DNA of 64,000 bases from Hyphomicrobiaceae bacterium (GTDB taxonomy: Bacteria > Pseudomonadota > Alphaproteobacteria > Rhizobiales > Hyphomicrobiaceae), in contig JALHMB010000002.1 of assembly GCA_022844275.1 (NCBI GenBank), positions 558,001 to 622,000 of the forward strand, in the 5' to 3' direction. Every line of letters starts with the position of its first letter. Position 1 is the first letter of the stretch. Positions 55,856 to 62,944 of this stretch are shown here, piece after piece. A program made the translations under genes and the position numbers. The notes below the pieces were generated by a model that saw only the letters and a program-made list of their open reading frames with translations, ran no database searches and had not been told where the DNA came from.

Positions 55856-55929
55856 TTGCGCCTCCGGCGCAAGTAGGGCCGCAGGCCCTACGACCAGCCC
55901 GGGGGACACCCCCGGAGCCCCCGTCCTTT
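55856..55929 (+). repeat. Three-hairpin element, copy 3
   Basis: Hairpin 1 is TTGCGCC/GGCGCAA with loop TCC (55856-55872) and starts immediately after the TGA. Hairpin 2 is GTAGGGCC/GGCCCTAC with loop GCA (55873-55891). Hairpin 3 is CCGGGGG/CCCCCGG with loop ACA (55899-55915). AGCCCCCGTCCTTT follows. All stems are perfect. The remaining bases to 56118 show no further element. Confidence 0.88.
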
Positions 55930-56118
55930 GATTTTTGGTTGTACCAAGTCGAGGCGCGCAGCTTCCCGGTGCGGACGGAAGTGCCACGGTACGGAACAAA
56001 GCCTTTTCCAGCTCTATGAAGCCGTTGGCACCTCCGCAGGCGTCACACTATCAGGCCGCGAATCAACTAATTGTCGTCTTGTTACATTCGCTCACTGAAA
56101 TGACGGCAGGACGACGGA

Positions 56119-56880
56119 ATGCATTGCCGTAGGCAGGATCTGGACCCGCGTCTCTATTGGCTCGTCGAGCATCTCGACGCGGCACTCGCGGCTGGCGACC
56201 AGCTCATGTCGCTCTCGCTCGAGATGACCGAGCCGACGCCGACCATGGGGCCGCGGCGCCTGCGCACGCGCGTCGCGCGCTTCATCCGGTTCGTCTCGCA
56301 GGTACGCGGGCTCGAAGCCTCGCTCATCGCGCATATCCTCCAGGCGCGTCGGCGGGTAGCCGAGCTGCCGCGCGGACGCGGGCCCATGCGGCTGCTGCTC
56401 GATCCGTTCACGAGCGGGACGACCGTGCTCCTCGATGCCGTTGCCGAATACGGTGATCCCGCCGGCTATGCCTTCAACACGGGCGCCGACCGCCTCGGCT
56501 ATCTCAGGGCTCGCGGGCTCATAGCCAGCGACAGCGGCGCGCTCATGCCAGTGACGATGTTCGAGATCGGCGAGAGTTTTCGCGTCGCCGGCCGCATCGA
56601 GCTTGGACCGCTGCTCGATTTGGTAGAGGCTTTCCTGCACGCGCTGAATACCGAGTTCAATCTCTGGAACGACTTGGCCGAAGAAATCGCTCCCGCAAAC
56701 GATGCAGAACCCGATGAAGAAGCGTCGCTCGGCGATCAGATCGCGAACGTGCGCGCACTTCTCGTCGGCAATCGGCCCCCTGCTTTACCGATGACGTCGG
56801 GCTTCGACTCGGGTGCCAAGCCGGGTTCGCTAGCCGAAGCCTTGGCGTTGCTACGCGCCGAGCGCACGCCGGCAGAATAA
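56119..56880 (+). CDS. Hypothetical protein
   Basis: A 253-residue soluble, mostly helical protein that I do not recognise. Features: an N-terminal helix (RLYWLVEHLDAALAAGDQLM), basic helices (RRLRTRVARFIRFVSQVRGL, LIAHILQARRRVAELPRGRG), a central stretch FTSGTTVLLDAVAEYGDPAG, and an acidic C-terminal third (NDAEPDEEASLGDQ) ending in a helical tail. There is no signal peptide or membrane helix. The frame is long and clean in codon use, so it is probably a real gene. It has no same-strand partner close by. Confidence 0.65.
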   Translation: MHCRRQDLDPRLYWLVEHLDAALAAGDQLMSLSLEMTEPTPTMGPRRLRTRVARFIRFVSQVRGLEASLIAHILQARRRVAELPRGRGPMRLLLDPFTSGTTVLLDAVAEYGDPAGYAFNTGADRLGYLRARGLIASDSGALMPVTMFEIGESFRVAGRIELGPLLDLVEAFLHALNTEFNLWNDLAEEIAPANDAEPDEEASLGDQIANVRALLVGNRPPALPMTSGFDSGAKPGSLAEALALLRAERTPAE

Positions 56881-56886
56881 GTCCAT

Positions 56887-56955
56887 AAAAGACGGGGTTT
56901 CCGGGGTGTCCCCCGGCTGGGAGCGCGAGGGCTGGCCCTCGCTCGCGCCGAAGGC
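56887..56955 (-). repeat. Three-hairpin element, copy 4 (degenerate)
   Basis: Read on the minus strand: hairpin 2 is GCGAGGGC/GCCCTCGC (56925-56942) and hairpin 3 is CCGGGG/CCCCGG (56901-56906 with 56911-56916). GGAAACCCCGTCTTTT follows. The first hairpin is reduced to GCC/GGC around TTC. It is the only copy with a clearly decayed first stem, and it lies between the unknown gene and the hsp20 terminator. Confidence 0.75.
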
Positions 56956-56983
56956 CCGACCGCACACCCAATCGACGAAACGT

Positions 56984-57017
56984 AAAACTCCCCCTTCCTG
57001 GGCAGAGGAAGGGGGAG
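56984..57017 (-). terminator. Intrinsic terminator of the hsp20 gene
   Basis: A perfect 12-base-pair stem, CTCCCCCTTCCT (56988-56999) with AGGAAGGGGGAG (57006-57017), and a six-base loop. Read on the minus strand it is followed by TTTT (56984-56987). It lies 54 bases past the hsp20 stop. Confidence 0.82.
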
Positions 57018-57071
57018 CATGTCACTCACGCTTACGCGTTACCTGACACGAGGCCAGAACTCACACGTGGC

Positions 57072-57518
57072 TTAGACGTGGGCCTCGATCTGCTTCGTGG
57101 CGCCATTGCCGATCTGTACGGACCGCGGCTTCAACCGCTCCGGCACATTGCGCACGAGATCGACATGGAGCAGGCCGTCCTGAAGGTCAGCGCCCGTTAC
57201 CTCGACATGGTCGGCAAGCTGGAACCGGCGCTCGAAGGCGCGGGTCGCGATGCCGCGATGGAGGAACAGGCGGTCCTTGTCTTCGGCCTTCTTCTCACCC
57301 TTCACGGTGAGGGACTGCTCTTTCACCTGGATGTCTATTTCATCCTTGGTGAAGCCGGCGACGGCCATGGTGATCCGATACGTGTTATCGGCAGTACGCT
57401 CGATGTTGTACGGGGGGTAGGTGCTGGCCTCGCCCTCAACGCCGCCATCCAGAAGCTGGAACAAGCGGTCGAAACCAACGGTCGAACGATAGAGGGGGGC
57501 AAAGTCGAAGGGTCGCAT
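57072..57518 (-). CDS. Small heat-shock protein Hsp20 (IbpA-like)
   Basis: A 148-residue alpha-crystallin-type holdase that binds unfolding proteins. The start MRPFDFAPLYRSTVGFDRLF is the class A Rhizobium hsp form. The crystallin domain covers about 35-125 (PPYNIERTADNTYRITMAVA, GFTKDEIDIQVKEQSLTVKG, LFLHRGIATRAFERRFQLAD) and ends GLLHVDLVRNVPE, with a short C-terminal tail. ATG 57518 has AGGAGG 9 bases upstream, and that site is buried in an RNA hairpin. An RpoH-like promoter and a strong terminator bracket the gene, so it is a stand-alone heat-shock unit. Confidence 0.94.
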   Translation of the reverse strand: MRPFDFAPLYRSTVGFDRLFQLLDGGVEGEASTYPPYNIERTADNTYRITMAVAGFTKDEIDIQVKEQSLTVKGEKKAEDKDRLFLHRGIATRAFERRFQLADHVEVTGADLQDGLLHVDLVRNVPERLKPRSVQIGNGATKQIEAHV

Positions 57519-57524
57519 GGGTAT

Positions 57525-57545
57525 AGTCCTCCTGAGGAAGCGACT
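57525..57545 (-). promoter_or_regulatory. ROSE-like RNA thermometer hairpin
   Basis: In the minus-strand transcript, AGT plus CUUCC pairs with GGAGG plus ACU around a UCA loop, leaving a two-base bulge (CG). The whole Shine-Dalgarno (57528-57533) is sequestered. The 5' arm contains UCGCU, matching the U(U/C)GCU hallmark of ROSE elements that melt at heat-shock temperature. The likely 5' leader of about 90 bases is the usual ROSE length. Confidence 0.75.
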
Positions 57546-57616
57546 GGTCATCTGCGCCTGCCCACGGGGGCCAGGCACTGCGTCGTGCACCCGATCAATG
57601 GCGTGCACACTCAGGG

Positions 57617-57644
57617 ATTTAGGGTGGCTTCGTGGGCTTTCAAG
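57617..57644 (-). promoter_or_regulatory. RpoH (sigma-32) type promoter of hsp20
   Basis: On the minus strand, CTTGAAA (57638-57644) is followed after 13 bases by CCCTAAAT (57617-57624). This is close to the sigma-32 consensus CTTGAAA-N13-CCCCATNT. It lies about 100 bases before the hsp20 ATG, leaving room for the ROSE leader. Confidence 0.75.
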
Positions 57645-57682
57645 GCCCCCGAAGCGTCAGGTTTTGTACGGGAAGAGGCCGC

Positions 57683-59167
57683 TCAGATACCGAGCTTGGC
57701 CTTGAGAATATCGTTTACAGCCTGCGGGTTGGCCTTGCCGCCAGACTGCTTCATGACTTGGCCGACGAACCACCCGAGCATGGATGGCTTGGCCTTGACC
57801 TGCTCGACCTTGTCCGGGTTCGCGGCGATTATCGCATCGACGGCTGCCTCGATCGCGCCGGTGTCCGTTACCTGGCGCATGCCACGCTTCTCGACGATCT
57901 CAGCGGGATCGCCGCCCTCGGTCCAAAGGATCTCGAAGAGGTCCTTGGCGATCTTGCCGGAGATGGTGCCGTCGACGACGAGACGCACGAGCCCGCCGAG
58001 CTGCTTGGCCGAGATCGGCGACGCGTCGATCTCCTTGCCTTCCTTGTTCAGGCGCCCGAAGAGCTCGTTGATCACCCAGTTCGCGGCGAGCTTGCCGTCC
58101 GTGCCCTTGGCGACAGTCTCATAGAAATCCGCGTTTCCGCGCTCGGCGACGAGGACACTCGCGTCATAGGCCGAGAGTCCGTAGGCCTTCATGAAACGCG
58201 CGCGCTTCTCGTCCGGCAGCTCCGGCAGATCCTTCGCGAGCCCATCAACCCAGCTCTGCTCGAGCTCGAGCGGCAAGAGGTCCGGATCGGGAAAATAGCG
58301 ATAGTCGTGCGCTTCTTCCTTCGAGCGCATGGAGCGCGTCTCGCCCTTCGCCGCATCGAAGAGCCGCGTTTCCTGGTCGATCTTGCCGCCGTCCTCGATG
58401 ATCGCGATCTGGCGGCGCGCTTCCGTCTCGACGGACTGGCCAATGAAGCGGATGGAATTCACGTTCTTGATCTCGCAGCGCGTGCCGAGCGGCTCGCCGG
58501 GTCGGCGCACGGACACGTTCACGTCCGCGCGCAGGTTGCCCTTCTCCATGTCGCCGTCGCACGTGCCGAGATAGCGCAGGATCGTGCGCAGCTTGGTCAC
58601 GTACGCCTGTGCTTCCTTCGACGAGCGCAGGTCCGGCCGCGACACGATCTCCATGAGCGCGACGCCAGAGCGGTTTAGATCGACGTACGAGTAATCCGGA
58701 TGCTGGTCGTGGATGGATTTGCCCGCATCCTGCTCGAGGTGCAGTCGCTCGATGCCGACGATCTTCGCCTCGCCATCGACGTCGATCTCGACCTCGCCTT
58801 CGCCCACGATCGGGCTCTTGTACTGGCTGATCTGATAGCCCTGCGGCAGATCGGGATAGAAGTAGTTCTTGCGGTCGAACACGCTGTCGAGATTGATCTT
58901 CGCCTTGAGGCCGAGACCCGTGCGCACGGCCTGCGCAATGCATTCCTCGTTGATGACGGGCAGCATGCCCGGCATGGCTGCGTCGACAAGGCTCACATGA
59001 TTGTTCGGCTCGCCGCCGAACTCTGTCGAGGCGCCCGAGAACAGCTTGGCCTTGCTCGCGACCTGCGCGTGCACCTCCATGCCAACGATCACCTCCCAGT
59101 CCCCTGTCGCGCCCGCGATCAGGTTGGAAGTTTTGCCCTTGGCTTTCTCTTTGACCGTGTCGTGCAT
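57683..59167 (-). CDS. gatB: Aspartyl/glutamyl-tRNA(Asn/Gln) amidotransferase subunit B
   Basis: A 494-residue subunit of the transamidosome that binds the misacylated tRNA and activates the acid. It begins [20 protein letters not shown] after a short leader, followed by [60 protein letters not shown] and the C-terminal YqeY-like tail ([20 protein letters not shown]). ATG 59167 is preferred; in-frame starts to 59272 overlap a repeat. gatC and gatA are not adjacent, which is common in Rhizobiales, where gatB may lie apart. Confidence 0.95.
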   Translation of the reverse strand: MHDTVKEKAKGKTSNLIAGATGDWEVIVGMEVHAQVASKAKLFSGASTEFGGEPNNHVSLVDAAMPGMLPVINEECIAQAVRTGLGLKAKINLDSVFDRKNYFYPDLPQGYQISQYKSPIVGEGEVEIDVDGEAKIVGIERLHLEQDAGKSIHDQHPDYSYVDLNRSGVALMEIVSRPDLRSSKEAQAYVTKLRTILRYLGTCDGDMEKGNLRADVNVSVRRPGEPLGTRCEIKNVNSIRFIGQSVETEARRQIAIIEDGGKIDQETRLFDAAKGETRSMRSKEEAHDYRYFPDPDLLPLELEQSWVDGLAKDLPELPDEKRARFMKAYGLSAYDASVLVAERGNADFYETVAKGTDGKLAANWVINELFGRLNKEGKEIDASPISAKQLGGLVRLVVDGTISGKIAKDLFEILWTEGGDPAEIVEKRGMRQVTDTGAIEAAVDAIIAANPDKVEQVKAKPSMLGWFVGQVMKQSGGKANPQAVNDILKAKLGI

Positions 59168-59235
59168 TGTCGTGTCCGTCAGCTTCGTATCTGGGCATTG
59201 CATGGCAGGTGCGGATGGCAGATGCAAGGTCTGGT

Positions 59236-59311
59236 CGCGCCATTGGCGCGAGTGGGGTCGCAGGCCCCACACCCCGCCCGGGGGACACCCCCGGAACCCC
59301 CGTCTTTTTTG
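59236..59311 (+). repeat. Three-hairpin element, copy 5
   Basis: Hairpin 1 is TCGCGCC/GGCGCGA with loop ATT (59236-59252). Hairpin 2 is GTGGGGTC/GGCCCCAC with loop GCA (59253-59271, one G-T pair). Hairpin 3 is CCGGGGG/CCCCCGG with loop ACA (59279-59295). AACCCCCGTCTTTTTT follows. This copy does not follow a plus-strand gene; it lies upstream of gatB. Confidence 0.87.
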
Positions 59312-59343
59312 AGCTTGGAGCTCGCAGCCGATGTCGCAATGTC

Positions 59344-59463
59344 CCTTCTCCCCGTCCTCACGGGGAGAAGGTTAGGATGAGGGGCGGCGACAAACGCCGA
59401 CGTTGGAGCGCGCTGTCGCCCTCGTCCCAACCCTCTCCCCATTGAAACCAATGGGGAGAGGGG
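59344..59463 (+). repeat. Compound repeat B, copy 2
   Basis: A 120-base unit matching 33202-33319. Opening hairpin: CCTTCTCCCCG/CGGGGAGAAGG. Shared stretch: TTAGGATGAGGGGCGGCG. Closing hairpin: CCTCTCCCCATTG/CAATGGGGAGAGG. The closing stem differs from copy 1 but keeps pairing. It starts 32 bases after three-hairpin copy 5, the same spacing as at 33 kb, and both spacers contain TGAGCTT. Confidence 0.85.
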
Positions 59464-59492
59464 GAAGTGACGGCGCCTAAGGCGCGACTACG

Positions 59493-60488
59493 TCAGGCTT
59501 CAGCGGCGGCCCGAGCCGGGTTCCAGGGTGCCGCGCCGATCCGCGCCCGTGCGGCGTGGTATTCGCGGGCGAGGCGGTCGACCAGCTCGGCGGCCGGCAC
59601 GATGCCTTTCATGGCACCAATGCCCTGGCCCGAGCCCCAGATGTCCTTCCACACCTTGCGGCGTTCCGCGCCCGAGGCGAAATCCATCTTCGAGGGATCG
59701 CCGCTCGGCAGGTTTTCGGGATCGAGGCCAGCCCGCGAAATCGACGGCTTCAGGTAGTTGCCGTGAACGCCCGTGAACAGGTTCGTGTAGACGATGTCAT
59801 CGGCGCCGCTCTCGACGATCATCTGCTTGTAGGGCTCGATGGCGTTCGCTTCCTTGGTCGCGATGAAGGCCGAGCCGATATAGGCGAGATCGGCGCCTGC
59901 GGCTTCCGCGGCGAGAATGCCGTCACCGCTGGCAATGGCGCCCGAGAGCGCGATCGGTCCGTCGAACCATTCCCTCACCTCGTGGACGAGCGCGAAGGGA
60001 TTGATCTTGCCGGCGTGACCGCCTGCGCCGGCGGCGACGAGGATCAGTCCGTCCGCGCCTTTCTCGATGGCCTTCTTGGCGAAGCGGTTGTTGATCACGT
60101 CGTGAAGTACGATGCCGCCGTAGGAATGAACGGCTTCGTTCACTTCCTCGCGTGCCCCGAGTGACGTGATGACGATCGGCGCCTTGTGCTTCACGCACAG
60201 CTCGACGTCGTGCTGAAGGCGCTCGTTCGTGCGATGAACGATCTGGTTGACCGCGAAGGGCGCCGAGAGGCGGTCCGGATGCTTGGCATCCCACTCGCCG
60301 AGTTCGCCGGTGATCCGCTTAAGCCATTCGTCGAGAACCTCGGCGGGCCGCGCATTAAGCGCCGGGAAGGAGCCGACGATGCCGGCCTTGCACTGGGCGA
60401 TCACGAGATCCGGGTTCGAGACGATGAACAGCGGCGAGCCGATGGCCGGAATACGCAGGCGCTTCTTCAGAAACTCGGGGAGAGACAT
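59493..60488 (-). CDS. Nitronate monooxygenase / NPD-family flavoprotein
   Basis: A 331-residue FMN-binding TIM-barrel enzyme. Start: LRIPAIGSPLFIVSNPDLVI. FMN and active-site regions: GIVGSFPALNARPAEVLDEW, VEKGADGLILVAAGAGGHAG-type (here AIEKGADGLILVAAGAGGHA), GPIALSGAIASGDGILAAEA and GADLAYIGSAFIATKEANAI. The AGGHAG loop marks the 2-nitropropane dioxygenase/nitronate monooxygenase group, which also includes enoyl-ACP reductase FabK. Some related enzymes oxidise alkyl nitronates. ATG 60488 is chosen over an upstream in-frame start at 60545. Confidence 0.87.
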   Translation of the reverse strand: MSLPEFLKKRLRIPAIGSPLFIVSNPDLVIAQCKAGIVGSFPALNARPAEVLDEWLKRITGELGEWDAKHPDRLSAPFAVNQIVHRTNERLQHDVELCVKHKAPIVITSLGAREEVNEAVHSYGGIVLHDVINNRFAKKAIEKGADGLILVAAGAGGHAGKINPFALVHEVREWFDGPIALSGAIASGDGILAAEAAGADLAYIGSAFIATKEANAIEPYKQMIVESGADDIVYTNLFTGVHGNYLKPSISRAGLDPENLPSGDPSKMDFASGAERRKVWKDIWGSGQGIGAMKGIVPAAELVDRLAREYHAARARIGAAPWNPARAAAEA

Positions 60489-60569
60489 GCGGTCGGACCA
60501 TCCTGGAGGCGGAGACAGGTGCTCCGCGTGCGAACGACGGCGCACCCTAGCAGGGCCGCCGGGCAGTCG

Positions 60570-61373
60570 TCATCGGGAAGTGGCGAGCGGGCGCAGAACG
60601 GTAGTCAGCGTTTCCGTTGCCCCTGGTGATAGCCGGCGCGCATCGTCGCCGGCCCAGGCTGTCTCAAGGCAAACCATGCGCTGATACGCGCCATCGGCCA
60701 TGTCGCCAAGGCGCGCTGATTTGTCGATCCACGGGTTCCATACAACCAGAGAGTGGCTGGTTCCCACACCGTCCACATGAATGCCGCGAGCGCCGTCGCG
60801 CAGTGTGGCAGAGCCGACGCTGTAAATGCGGTCGACCTCGCGATCGAAGATCACATCTCCATTCTGTGTTTTCCGCTGCCAGCCATCGAGTGTGTCGATG
60901 TAGGAGGCCCCGTCCAGATCGCTGACGCGAACCTGGCTGATGTCGTCGACAGCCAGGTACGTGTGCAGGGCTGCCGATAGCGGGACAGTGGCACTTCCCG
61001 CATTGTGCGTTCGCAGAGAAACTTTGAGCTCAGGGCCAATGCTGACGTCGAGGCGTACTTCGAGATCCCCGTGCGTCAGCTGTAAGGCCGCGCTGTGGGC
61101 AGTGTGTTCGATGACATTCCATGGACTTTGCCGCGCGATTCCGTGCGCGGGTTGGGTTGCATCCGTCGGATGAGGACCGAACCACGGCCAGCAGACAGGA
61201 ATGCCACCGCGGAGCGGCTTGCCCGGCAGGCGCGTCGCCGAGCACCAGAGCATGTCGCGTCCGTTGTGCCGCCATCCCACGACATGCGCGCCGAGCGGCG
61301 CGACGAGTGCTTCATCGGCGCCGGAGGACAGCCGCAGCACGGGCCCGGCGAGGTGATGCTCGAAGATATGCAT
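60570..61373 (-). CDS. D-hexose-6-phosphate mutarotase (aldose 1-epimerase family)
   Basis: A 267-residue galactose-mutarotase-fold protein of the YeaD type. RGGIPVCWPWFGPHP, HGIARQSPWNVIEH (catalytic His), SAALHTYLAVDDISQVRVSD (second His) and NPWIDKSARLGDMADGAYQR (catalytic Glu region replaced in register by later ETAWAG) fit the family. It interconverts anomers of glucose-6-phosphate or a similar sugar phosphate. It lies 18 bases after the ccr stop, so it may be co-transcribed with ccr. Confidence 0.85.
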   Translation of the reverse strand: MHIFEHHLAGPVLRLSSGADEALVAPLGAHVVGWRHNGRDMLWCSATRLPGKPLRGGIPVCWPWFGPHPTDATQPAHGIARQSPWNVIEHTAHSAALQLTHGDLEVRLDVSIGPELKVSLRTHNAGSATVPLSAALHTYLAVDDISQVRVSDLDGASYIDTLDGWQRKTQNGDVIFDREVDRIYSVGSATLRDGARGIHVDGVGTSHSLVVWNPWIDKSARLGDMADGAYQRMVCLETAWAGDDARRLSPGATETLTTVLRPLATSR

Positions 61374-61391
61374 ACCGCAACGATCGACCGC

Positions 61392-62693
61392 TCAGCCGAA
61401 GCGTGCCTTCGAGACTTCGATCGCGTCCTCGACGGTCCGAAGCCCCGTTGTCGGTGCCGAAACGAGAACAGCCATGTTGCCGGGCTTATGCTGATTGCGC
61501 CACATGCGCGTGTGGGCCTTGGGGATCTGGTCCCAGGTGAAGACCTCGGACATGCAGGGATCGATCCGCCGCTCGACGACGAGCTTGTTCGCCTGTGCGG
61601 CCTGAAGGAGGTTGGCGAAGTGTGAGCCCTGCACGCGCTTCTGGTGCATCCAGAGATAGCGCGCATCCAGCGTGAGATTGTAGCCCGTGGTGCCCGCGCA
61701 GATGACGACCATGCCACCACGCTTCACGAGCAGCACTGAAACAGGGAAGGTCGACTCGCCGGGATGCTCGAAGACGAAATCGACGTTGTTGCCTTTGCCG
61801 GTGATCTCCCAGATGGCAGCGCCGAACTTGCGCGCTTCTTTCATCCAGGTGCCAAACTCGGGCGAGTTGACCGTTGGCAATTGGCCCCAGCAGTTGAACT
61901 TCTTGCGATTGATGACACCCTTGGCGCCGAGCTGCATGACGAAGTCGCGCTTGTCGTCCTCTGAGACGACGCCGATGGCATTCGCGCCTGCAGTCGCACA
62001 AAGCTGAATGGCGAAGGAGCCGAGCCCGCCCGACGCGCCCCAGACCAGCACGTTATGGCCCGGTCGCAGAATGTGCGGGCGATGGCCGAAGAGCATGCGA
62101 TAGGCCGTCGCGAGCGTCAGCGTGTAGCAGGCGGCTTCTTCCCACGTCAGGTGCTTCGGCCGCTCCATGAGCTGGCGGTCCTGCACGCGCGTGAACTGCG
62201 AGAATGAACCGTCCGGCGTCTCGTAGCCCCAGATGCGCTGGGAGGGCGAGAACATGGGATCGCCGCCGTTGCATTCCTCGTCGTCGCCGTCATCCTGATT
62301 GCAGTGGATGACGACCTCGTCGCCGACTTTCCAGCGCTTCACCTTCGAGCCGACGGCATAGACGATGCCCGCGGCATCGGATCCCGCGATGTGATACGGC
62401 TGCTTGTGGCCATCGAACGGCGAGATGGGCGTGCCGAGTGCGGCCCACACACCATTGTAATTCACACCCGCTGCCATCACGAGCACCAGCACGTCGTGGC
62501 TGTCGAGTGGCCACGTCGGCACGACCTCGACCTGCATCGCCGACTCCGGCTCGCCGTGACGCTCCTTGCGGATGGCCCAGGCATACATGTTTTTGGGTAC
62601 ATGCCCTAAGGGCGGGATCTCCCCGACTTCGTAGAGATCTTTCAGCGGCGCTTCGTTGGGAACGGGCTGTAAAGCCTGAGCTGAACTCGCCAT
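61392..62693 (-). CDS. ccr: Crotonyl-CoA carboxylase/reductase
   Basis: A 433-residue MDR-superfamily enzyme that reductively carboxylates crotonyl-CoA to ethylmalonyl-CoA, the key step of the ethylmalonyl-CoA pathway for acetyl-CoA assimilation. The N-terminal part has the Ccr-type KDLYEVGEIPPLGHVPKNMY and VWAALGTPISPFDGHKQPYH. The NADPH site is NVLVWGASGGLGSFAIQLCA. Ccr-specific stretches include EECNGGDPMFSPSQRIWGYE, INRKKFNCWGQLPTVNSPEF and EHPGESTFPVSVLLVKRGGM. Its presence points to growth on C1 or C2 compounds through the serine cycle or similar routes. Confidence 0.96.
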   Translation of the reverse strand: MASSAQALQPVPNEAPLKDLYEVGEIPPLGHVPKNMYAWAIRKERHGEPESAMQVEVVPTWPLDSHDVLVLVMAAGVNYNGVWAALGTPISPFDGHKQPYHIAGSDAAGIVYAVGSKVKRWKVGDEVVIHCNQDDGDDEECNGGDPMFSPSQRIWGYETPDGSFSQFTRVQDRQLMERPKHLTWEEAACYTLTLATAYRMLFGHRPHILRPGHNVLVWGASGGLGSFAIQLCATAGANAIGVVSEDDKRDFVMQLGAKGVINRKKFNCWGQLPTVNSPEFGTWMKEARKFGAAIWEITGKGNNVDFVFEHPGESTFPVSVLLVKRGGMVVICAGTTGYNLTLDARYLWMHQKRVQGSHFANLLQAAQANKLVVERRIDPCMSEVFTWDQIPKAHTRMWRNQHKPGNMAVLVSAPTTGLRTVEDAIEVSKARFG

Positions 62694-62751
62694 TGGACAC
62701 CTGCCTTGCCAAATGCCTTGGTTGCGGGTGCGAACAGTGTGACAGAGTAAA

Positions 62752-62781
62752 TACTGCGCTGCAATATAGGACTGCGGCAGT
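62752..62781. promoter_or_regulatory. Candidate operator upstream of ccr
   Basis: ACTGCGCTGCA (62752-62762) and the palindrome ACTGCGGCAGT (62771-62781) lie 19 bases apart, centred about 75 bases upstream of the ccr ATG. Both share ACTGCG-GCA-like half sites. The second is a perfect 5+1+5 palindrome. They could bind a regulator such as the TetR-type CcrR or RamB known for ccr in other alphaproteobacteria, but the sequence match is not established. Confidence 0.35.
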
Positions 62782-62867
62782 GCACTCTTGTTCCTTCGTC
62801 GATATCATTCCGCTGCGTCAGGCTGGTTTTGTGAGGCCGCGCAAGGCCTTGGCTCGGGCCATTCATA

Positions 62868-62941
62868 AGGATGGGCGGGTCCGGGCGGGTGTCCCTCCCG
62901 GTGGGGTGCGGGGCCTAGCCTCGCTTGCACCGTAGGTGCGA
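62868..62941 (-). repeat. Three-hairpin element, copy 6
   Basis: On the minus strand it begins 3 bases after the metY/metZ-type stop. Hairpin 1 is TCGCACC/GGTGCAA with loop TAC (62925-62941, one wobble). Hairpin 2 spans 62908-62924 with one mismatch. Hairpin 3 is CCGGGAGGG/CCCGCCCGG with one mismatch and loop ACA (62881-62901). ACCCGCCCATCCTT follows. It is the most divergent in sequence, yet the structure and ACA loop persist. Confidence 0.78.
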
Positions 62942-62944
62942 CGG

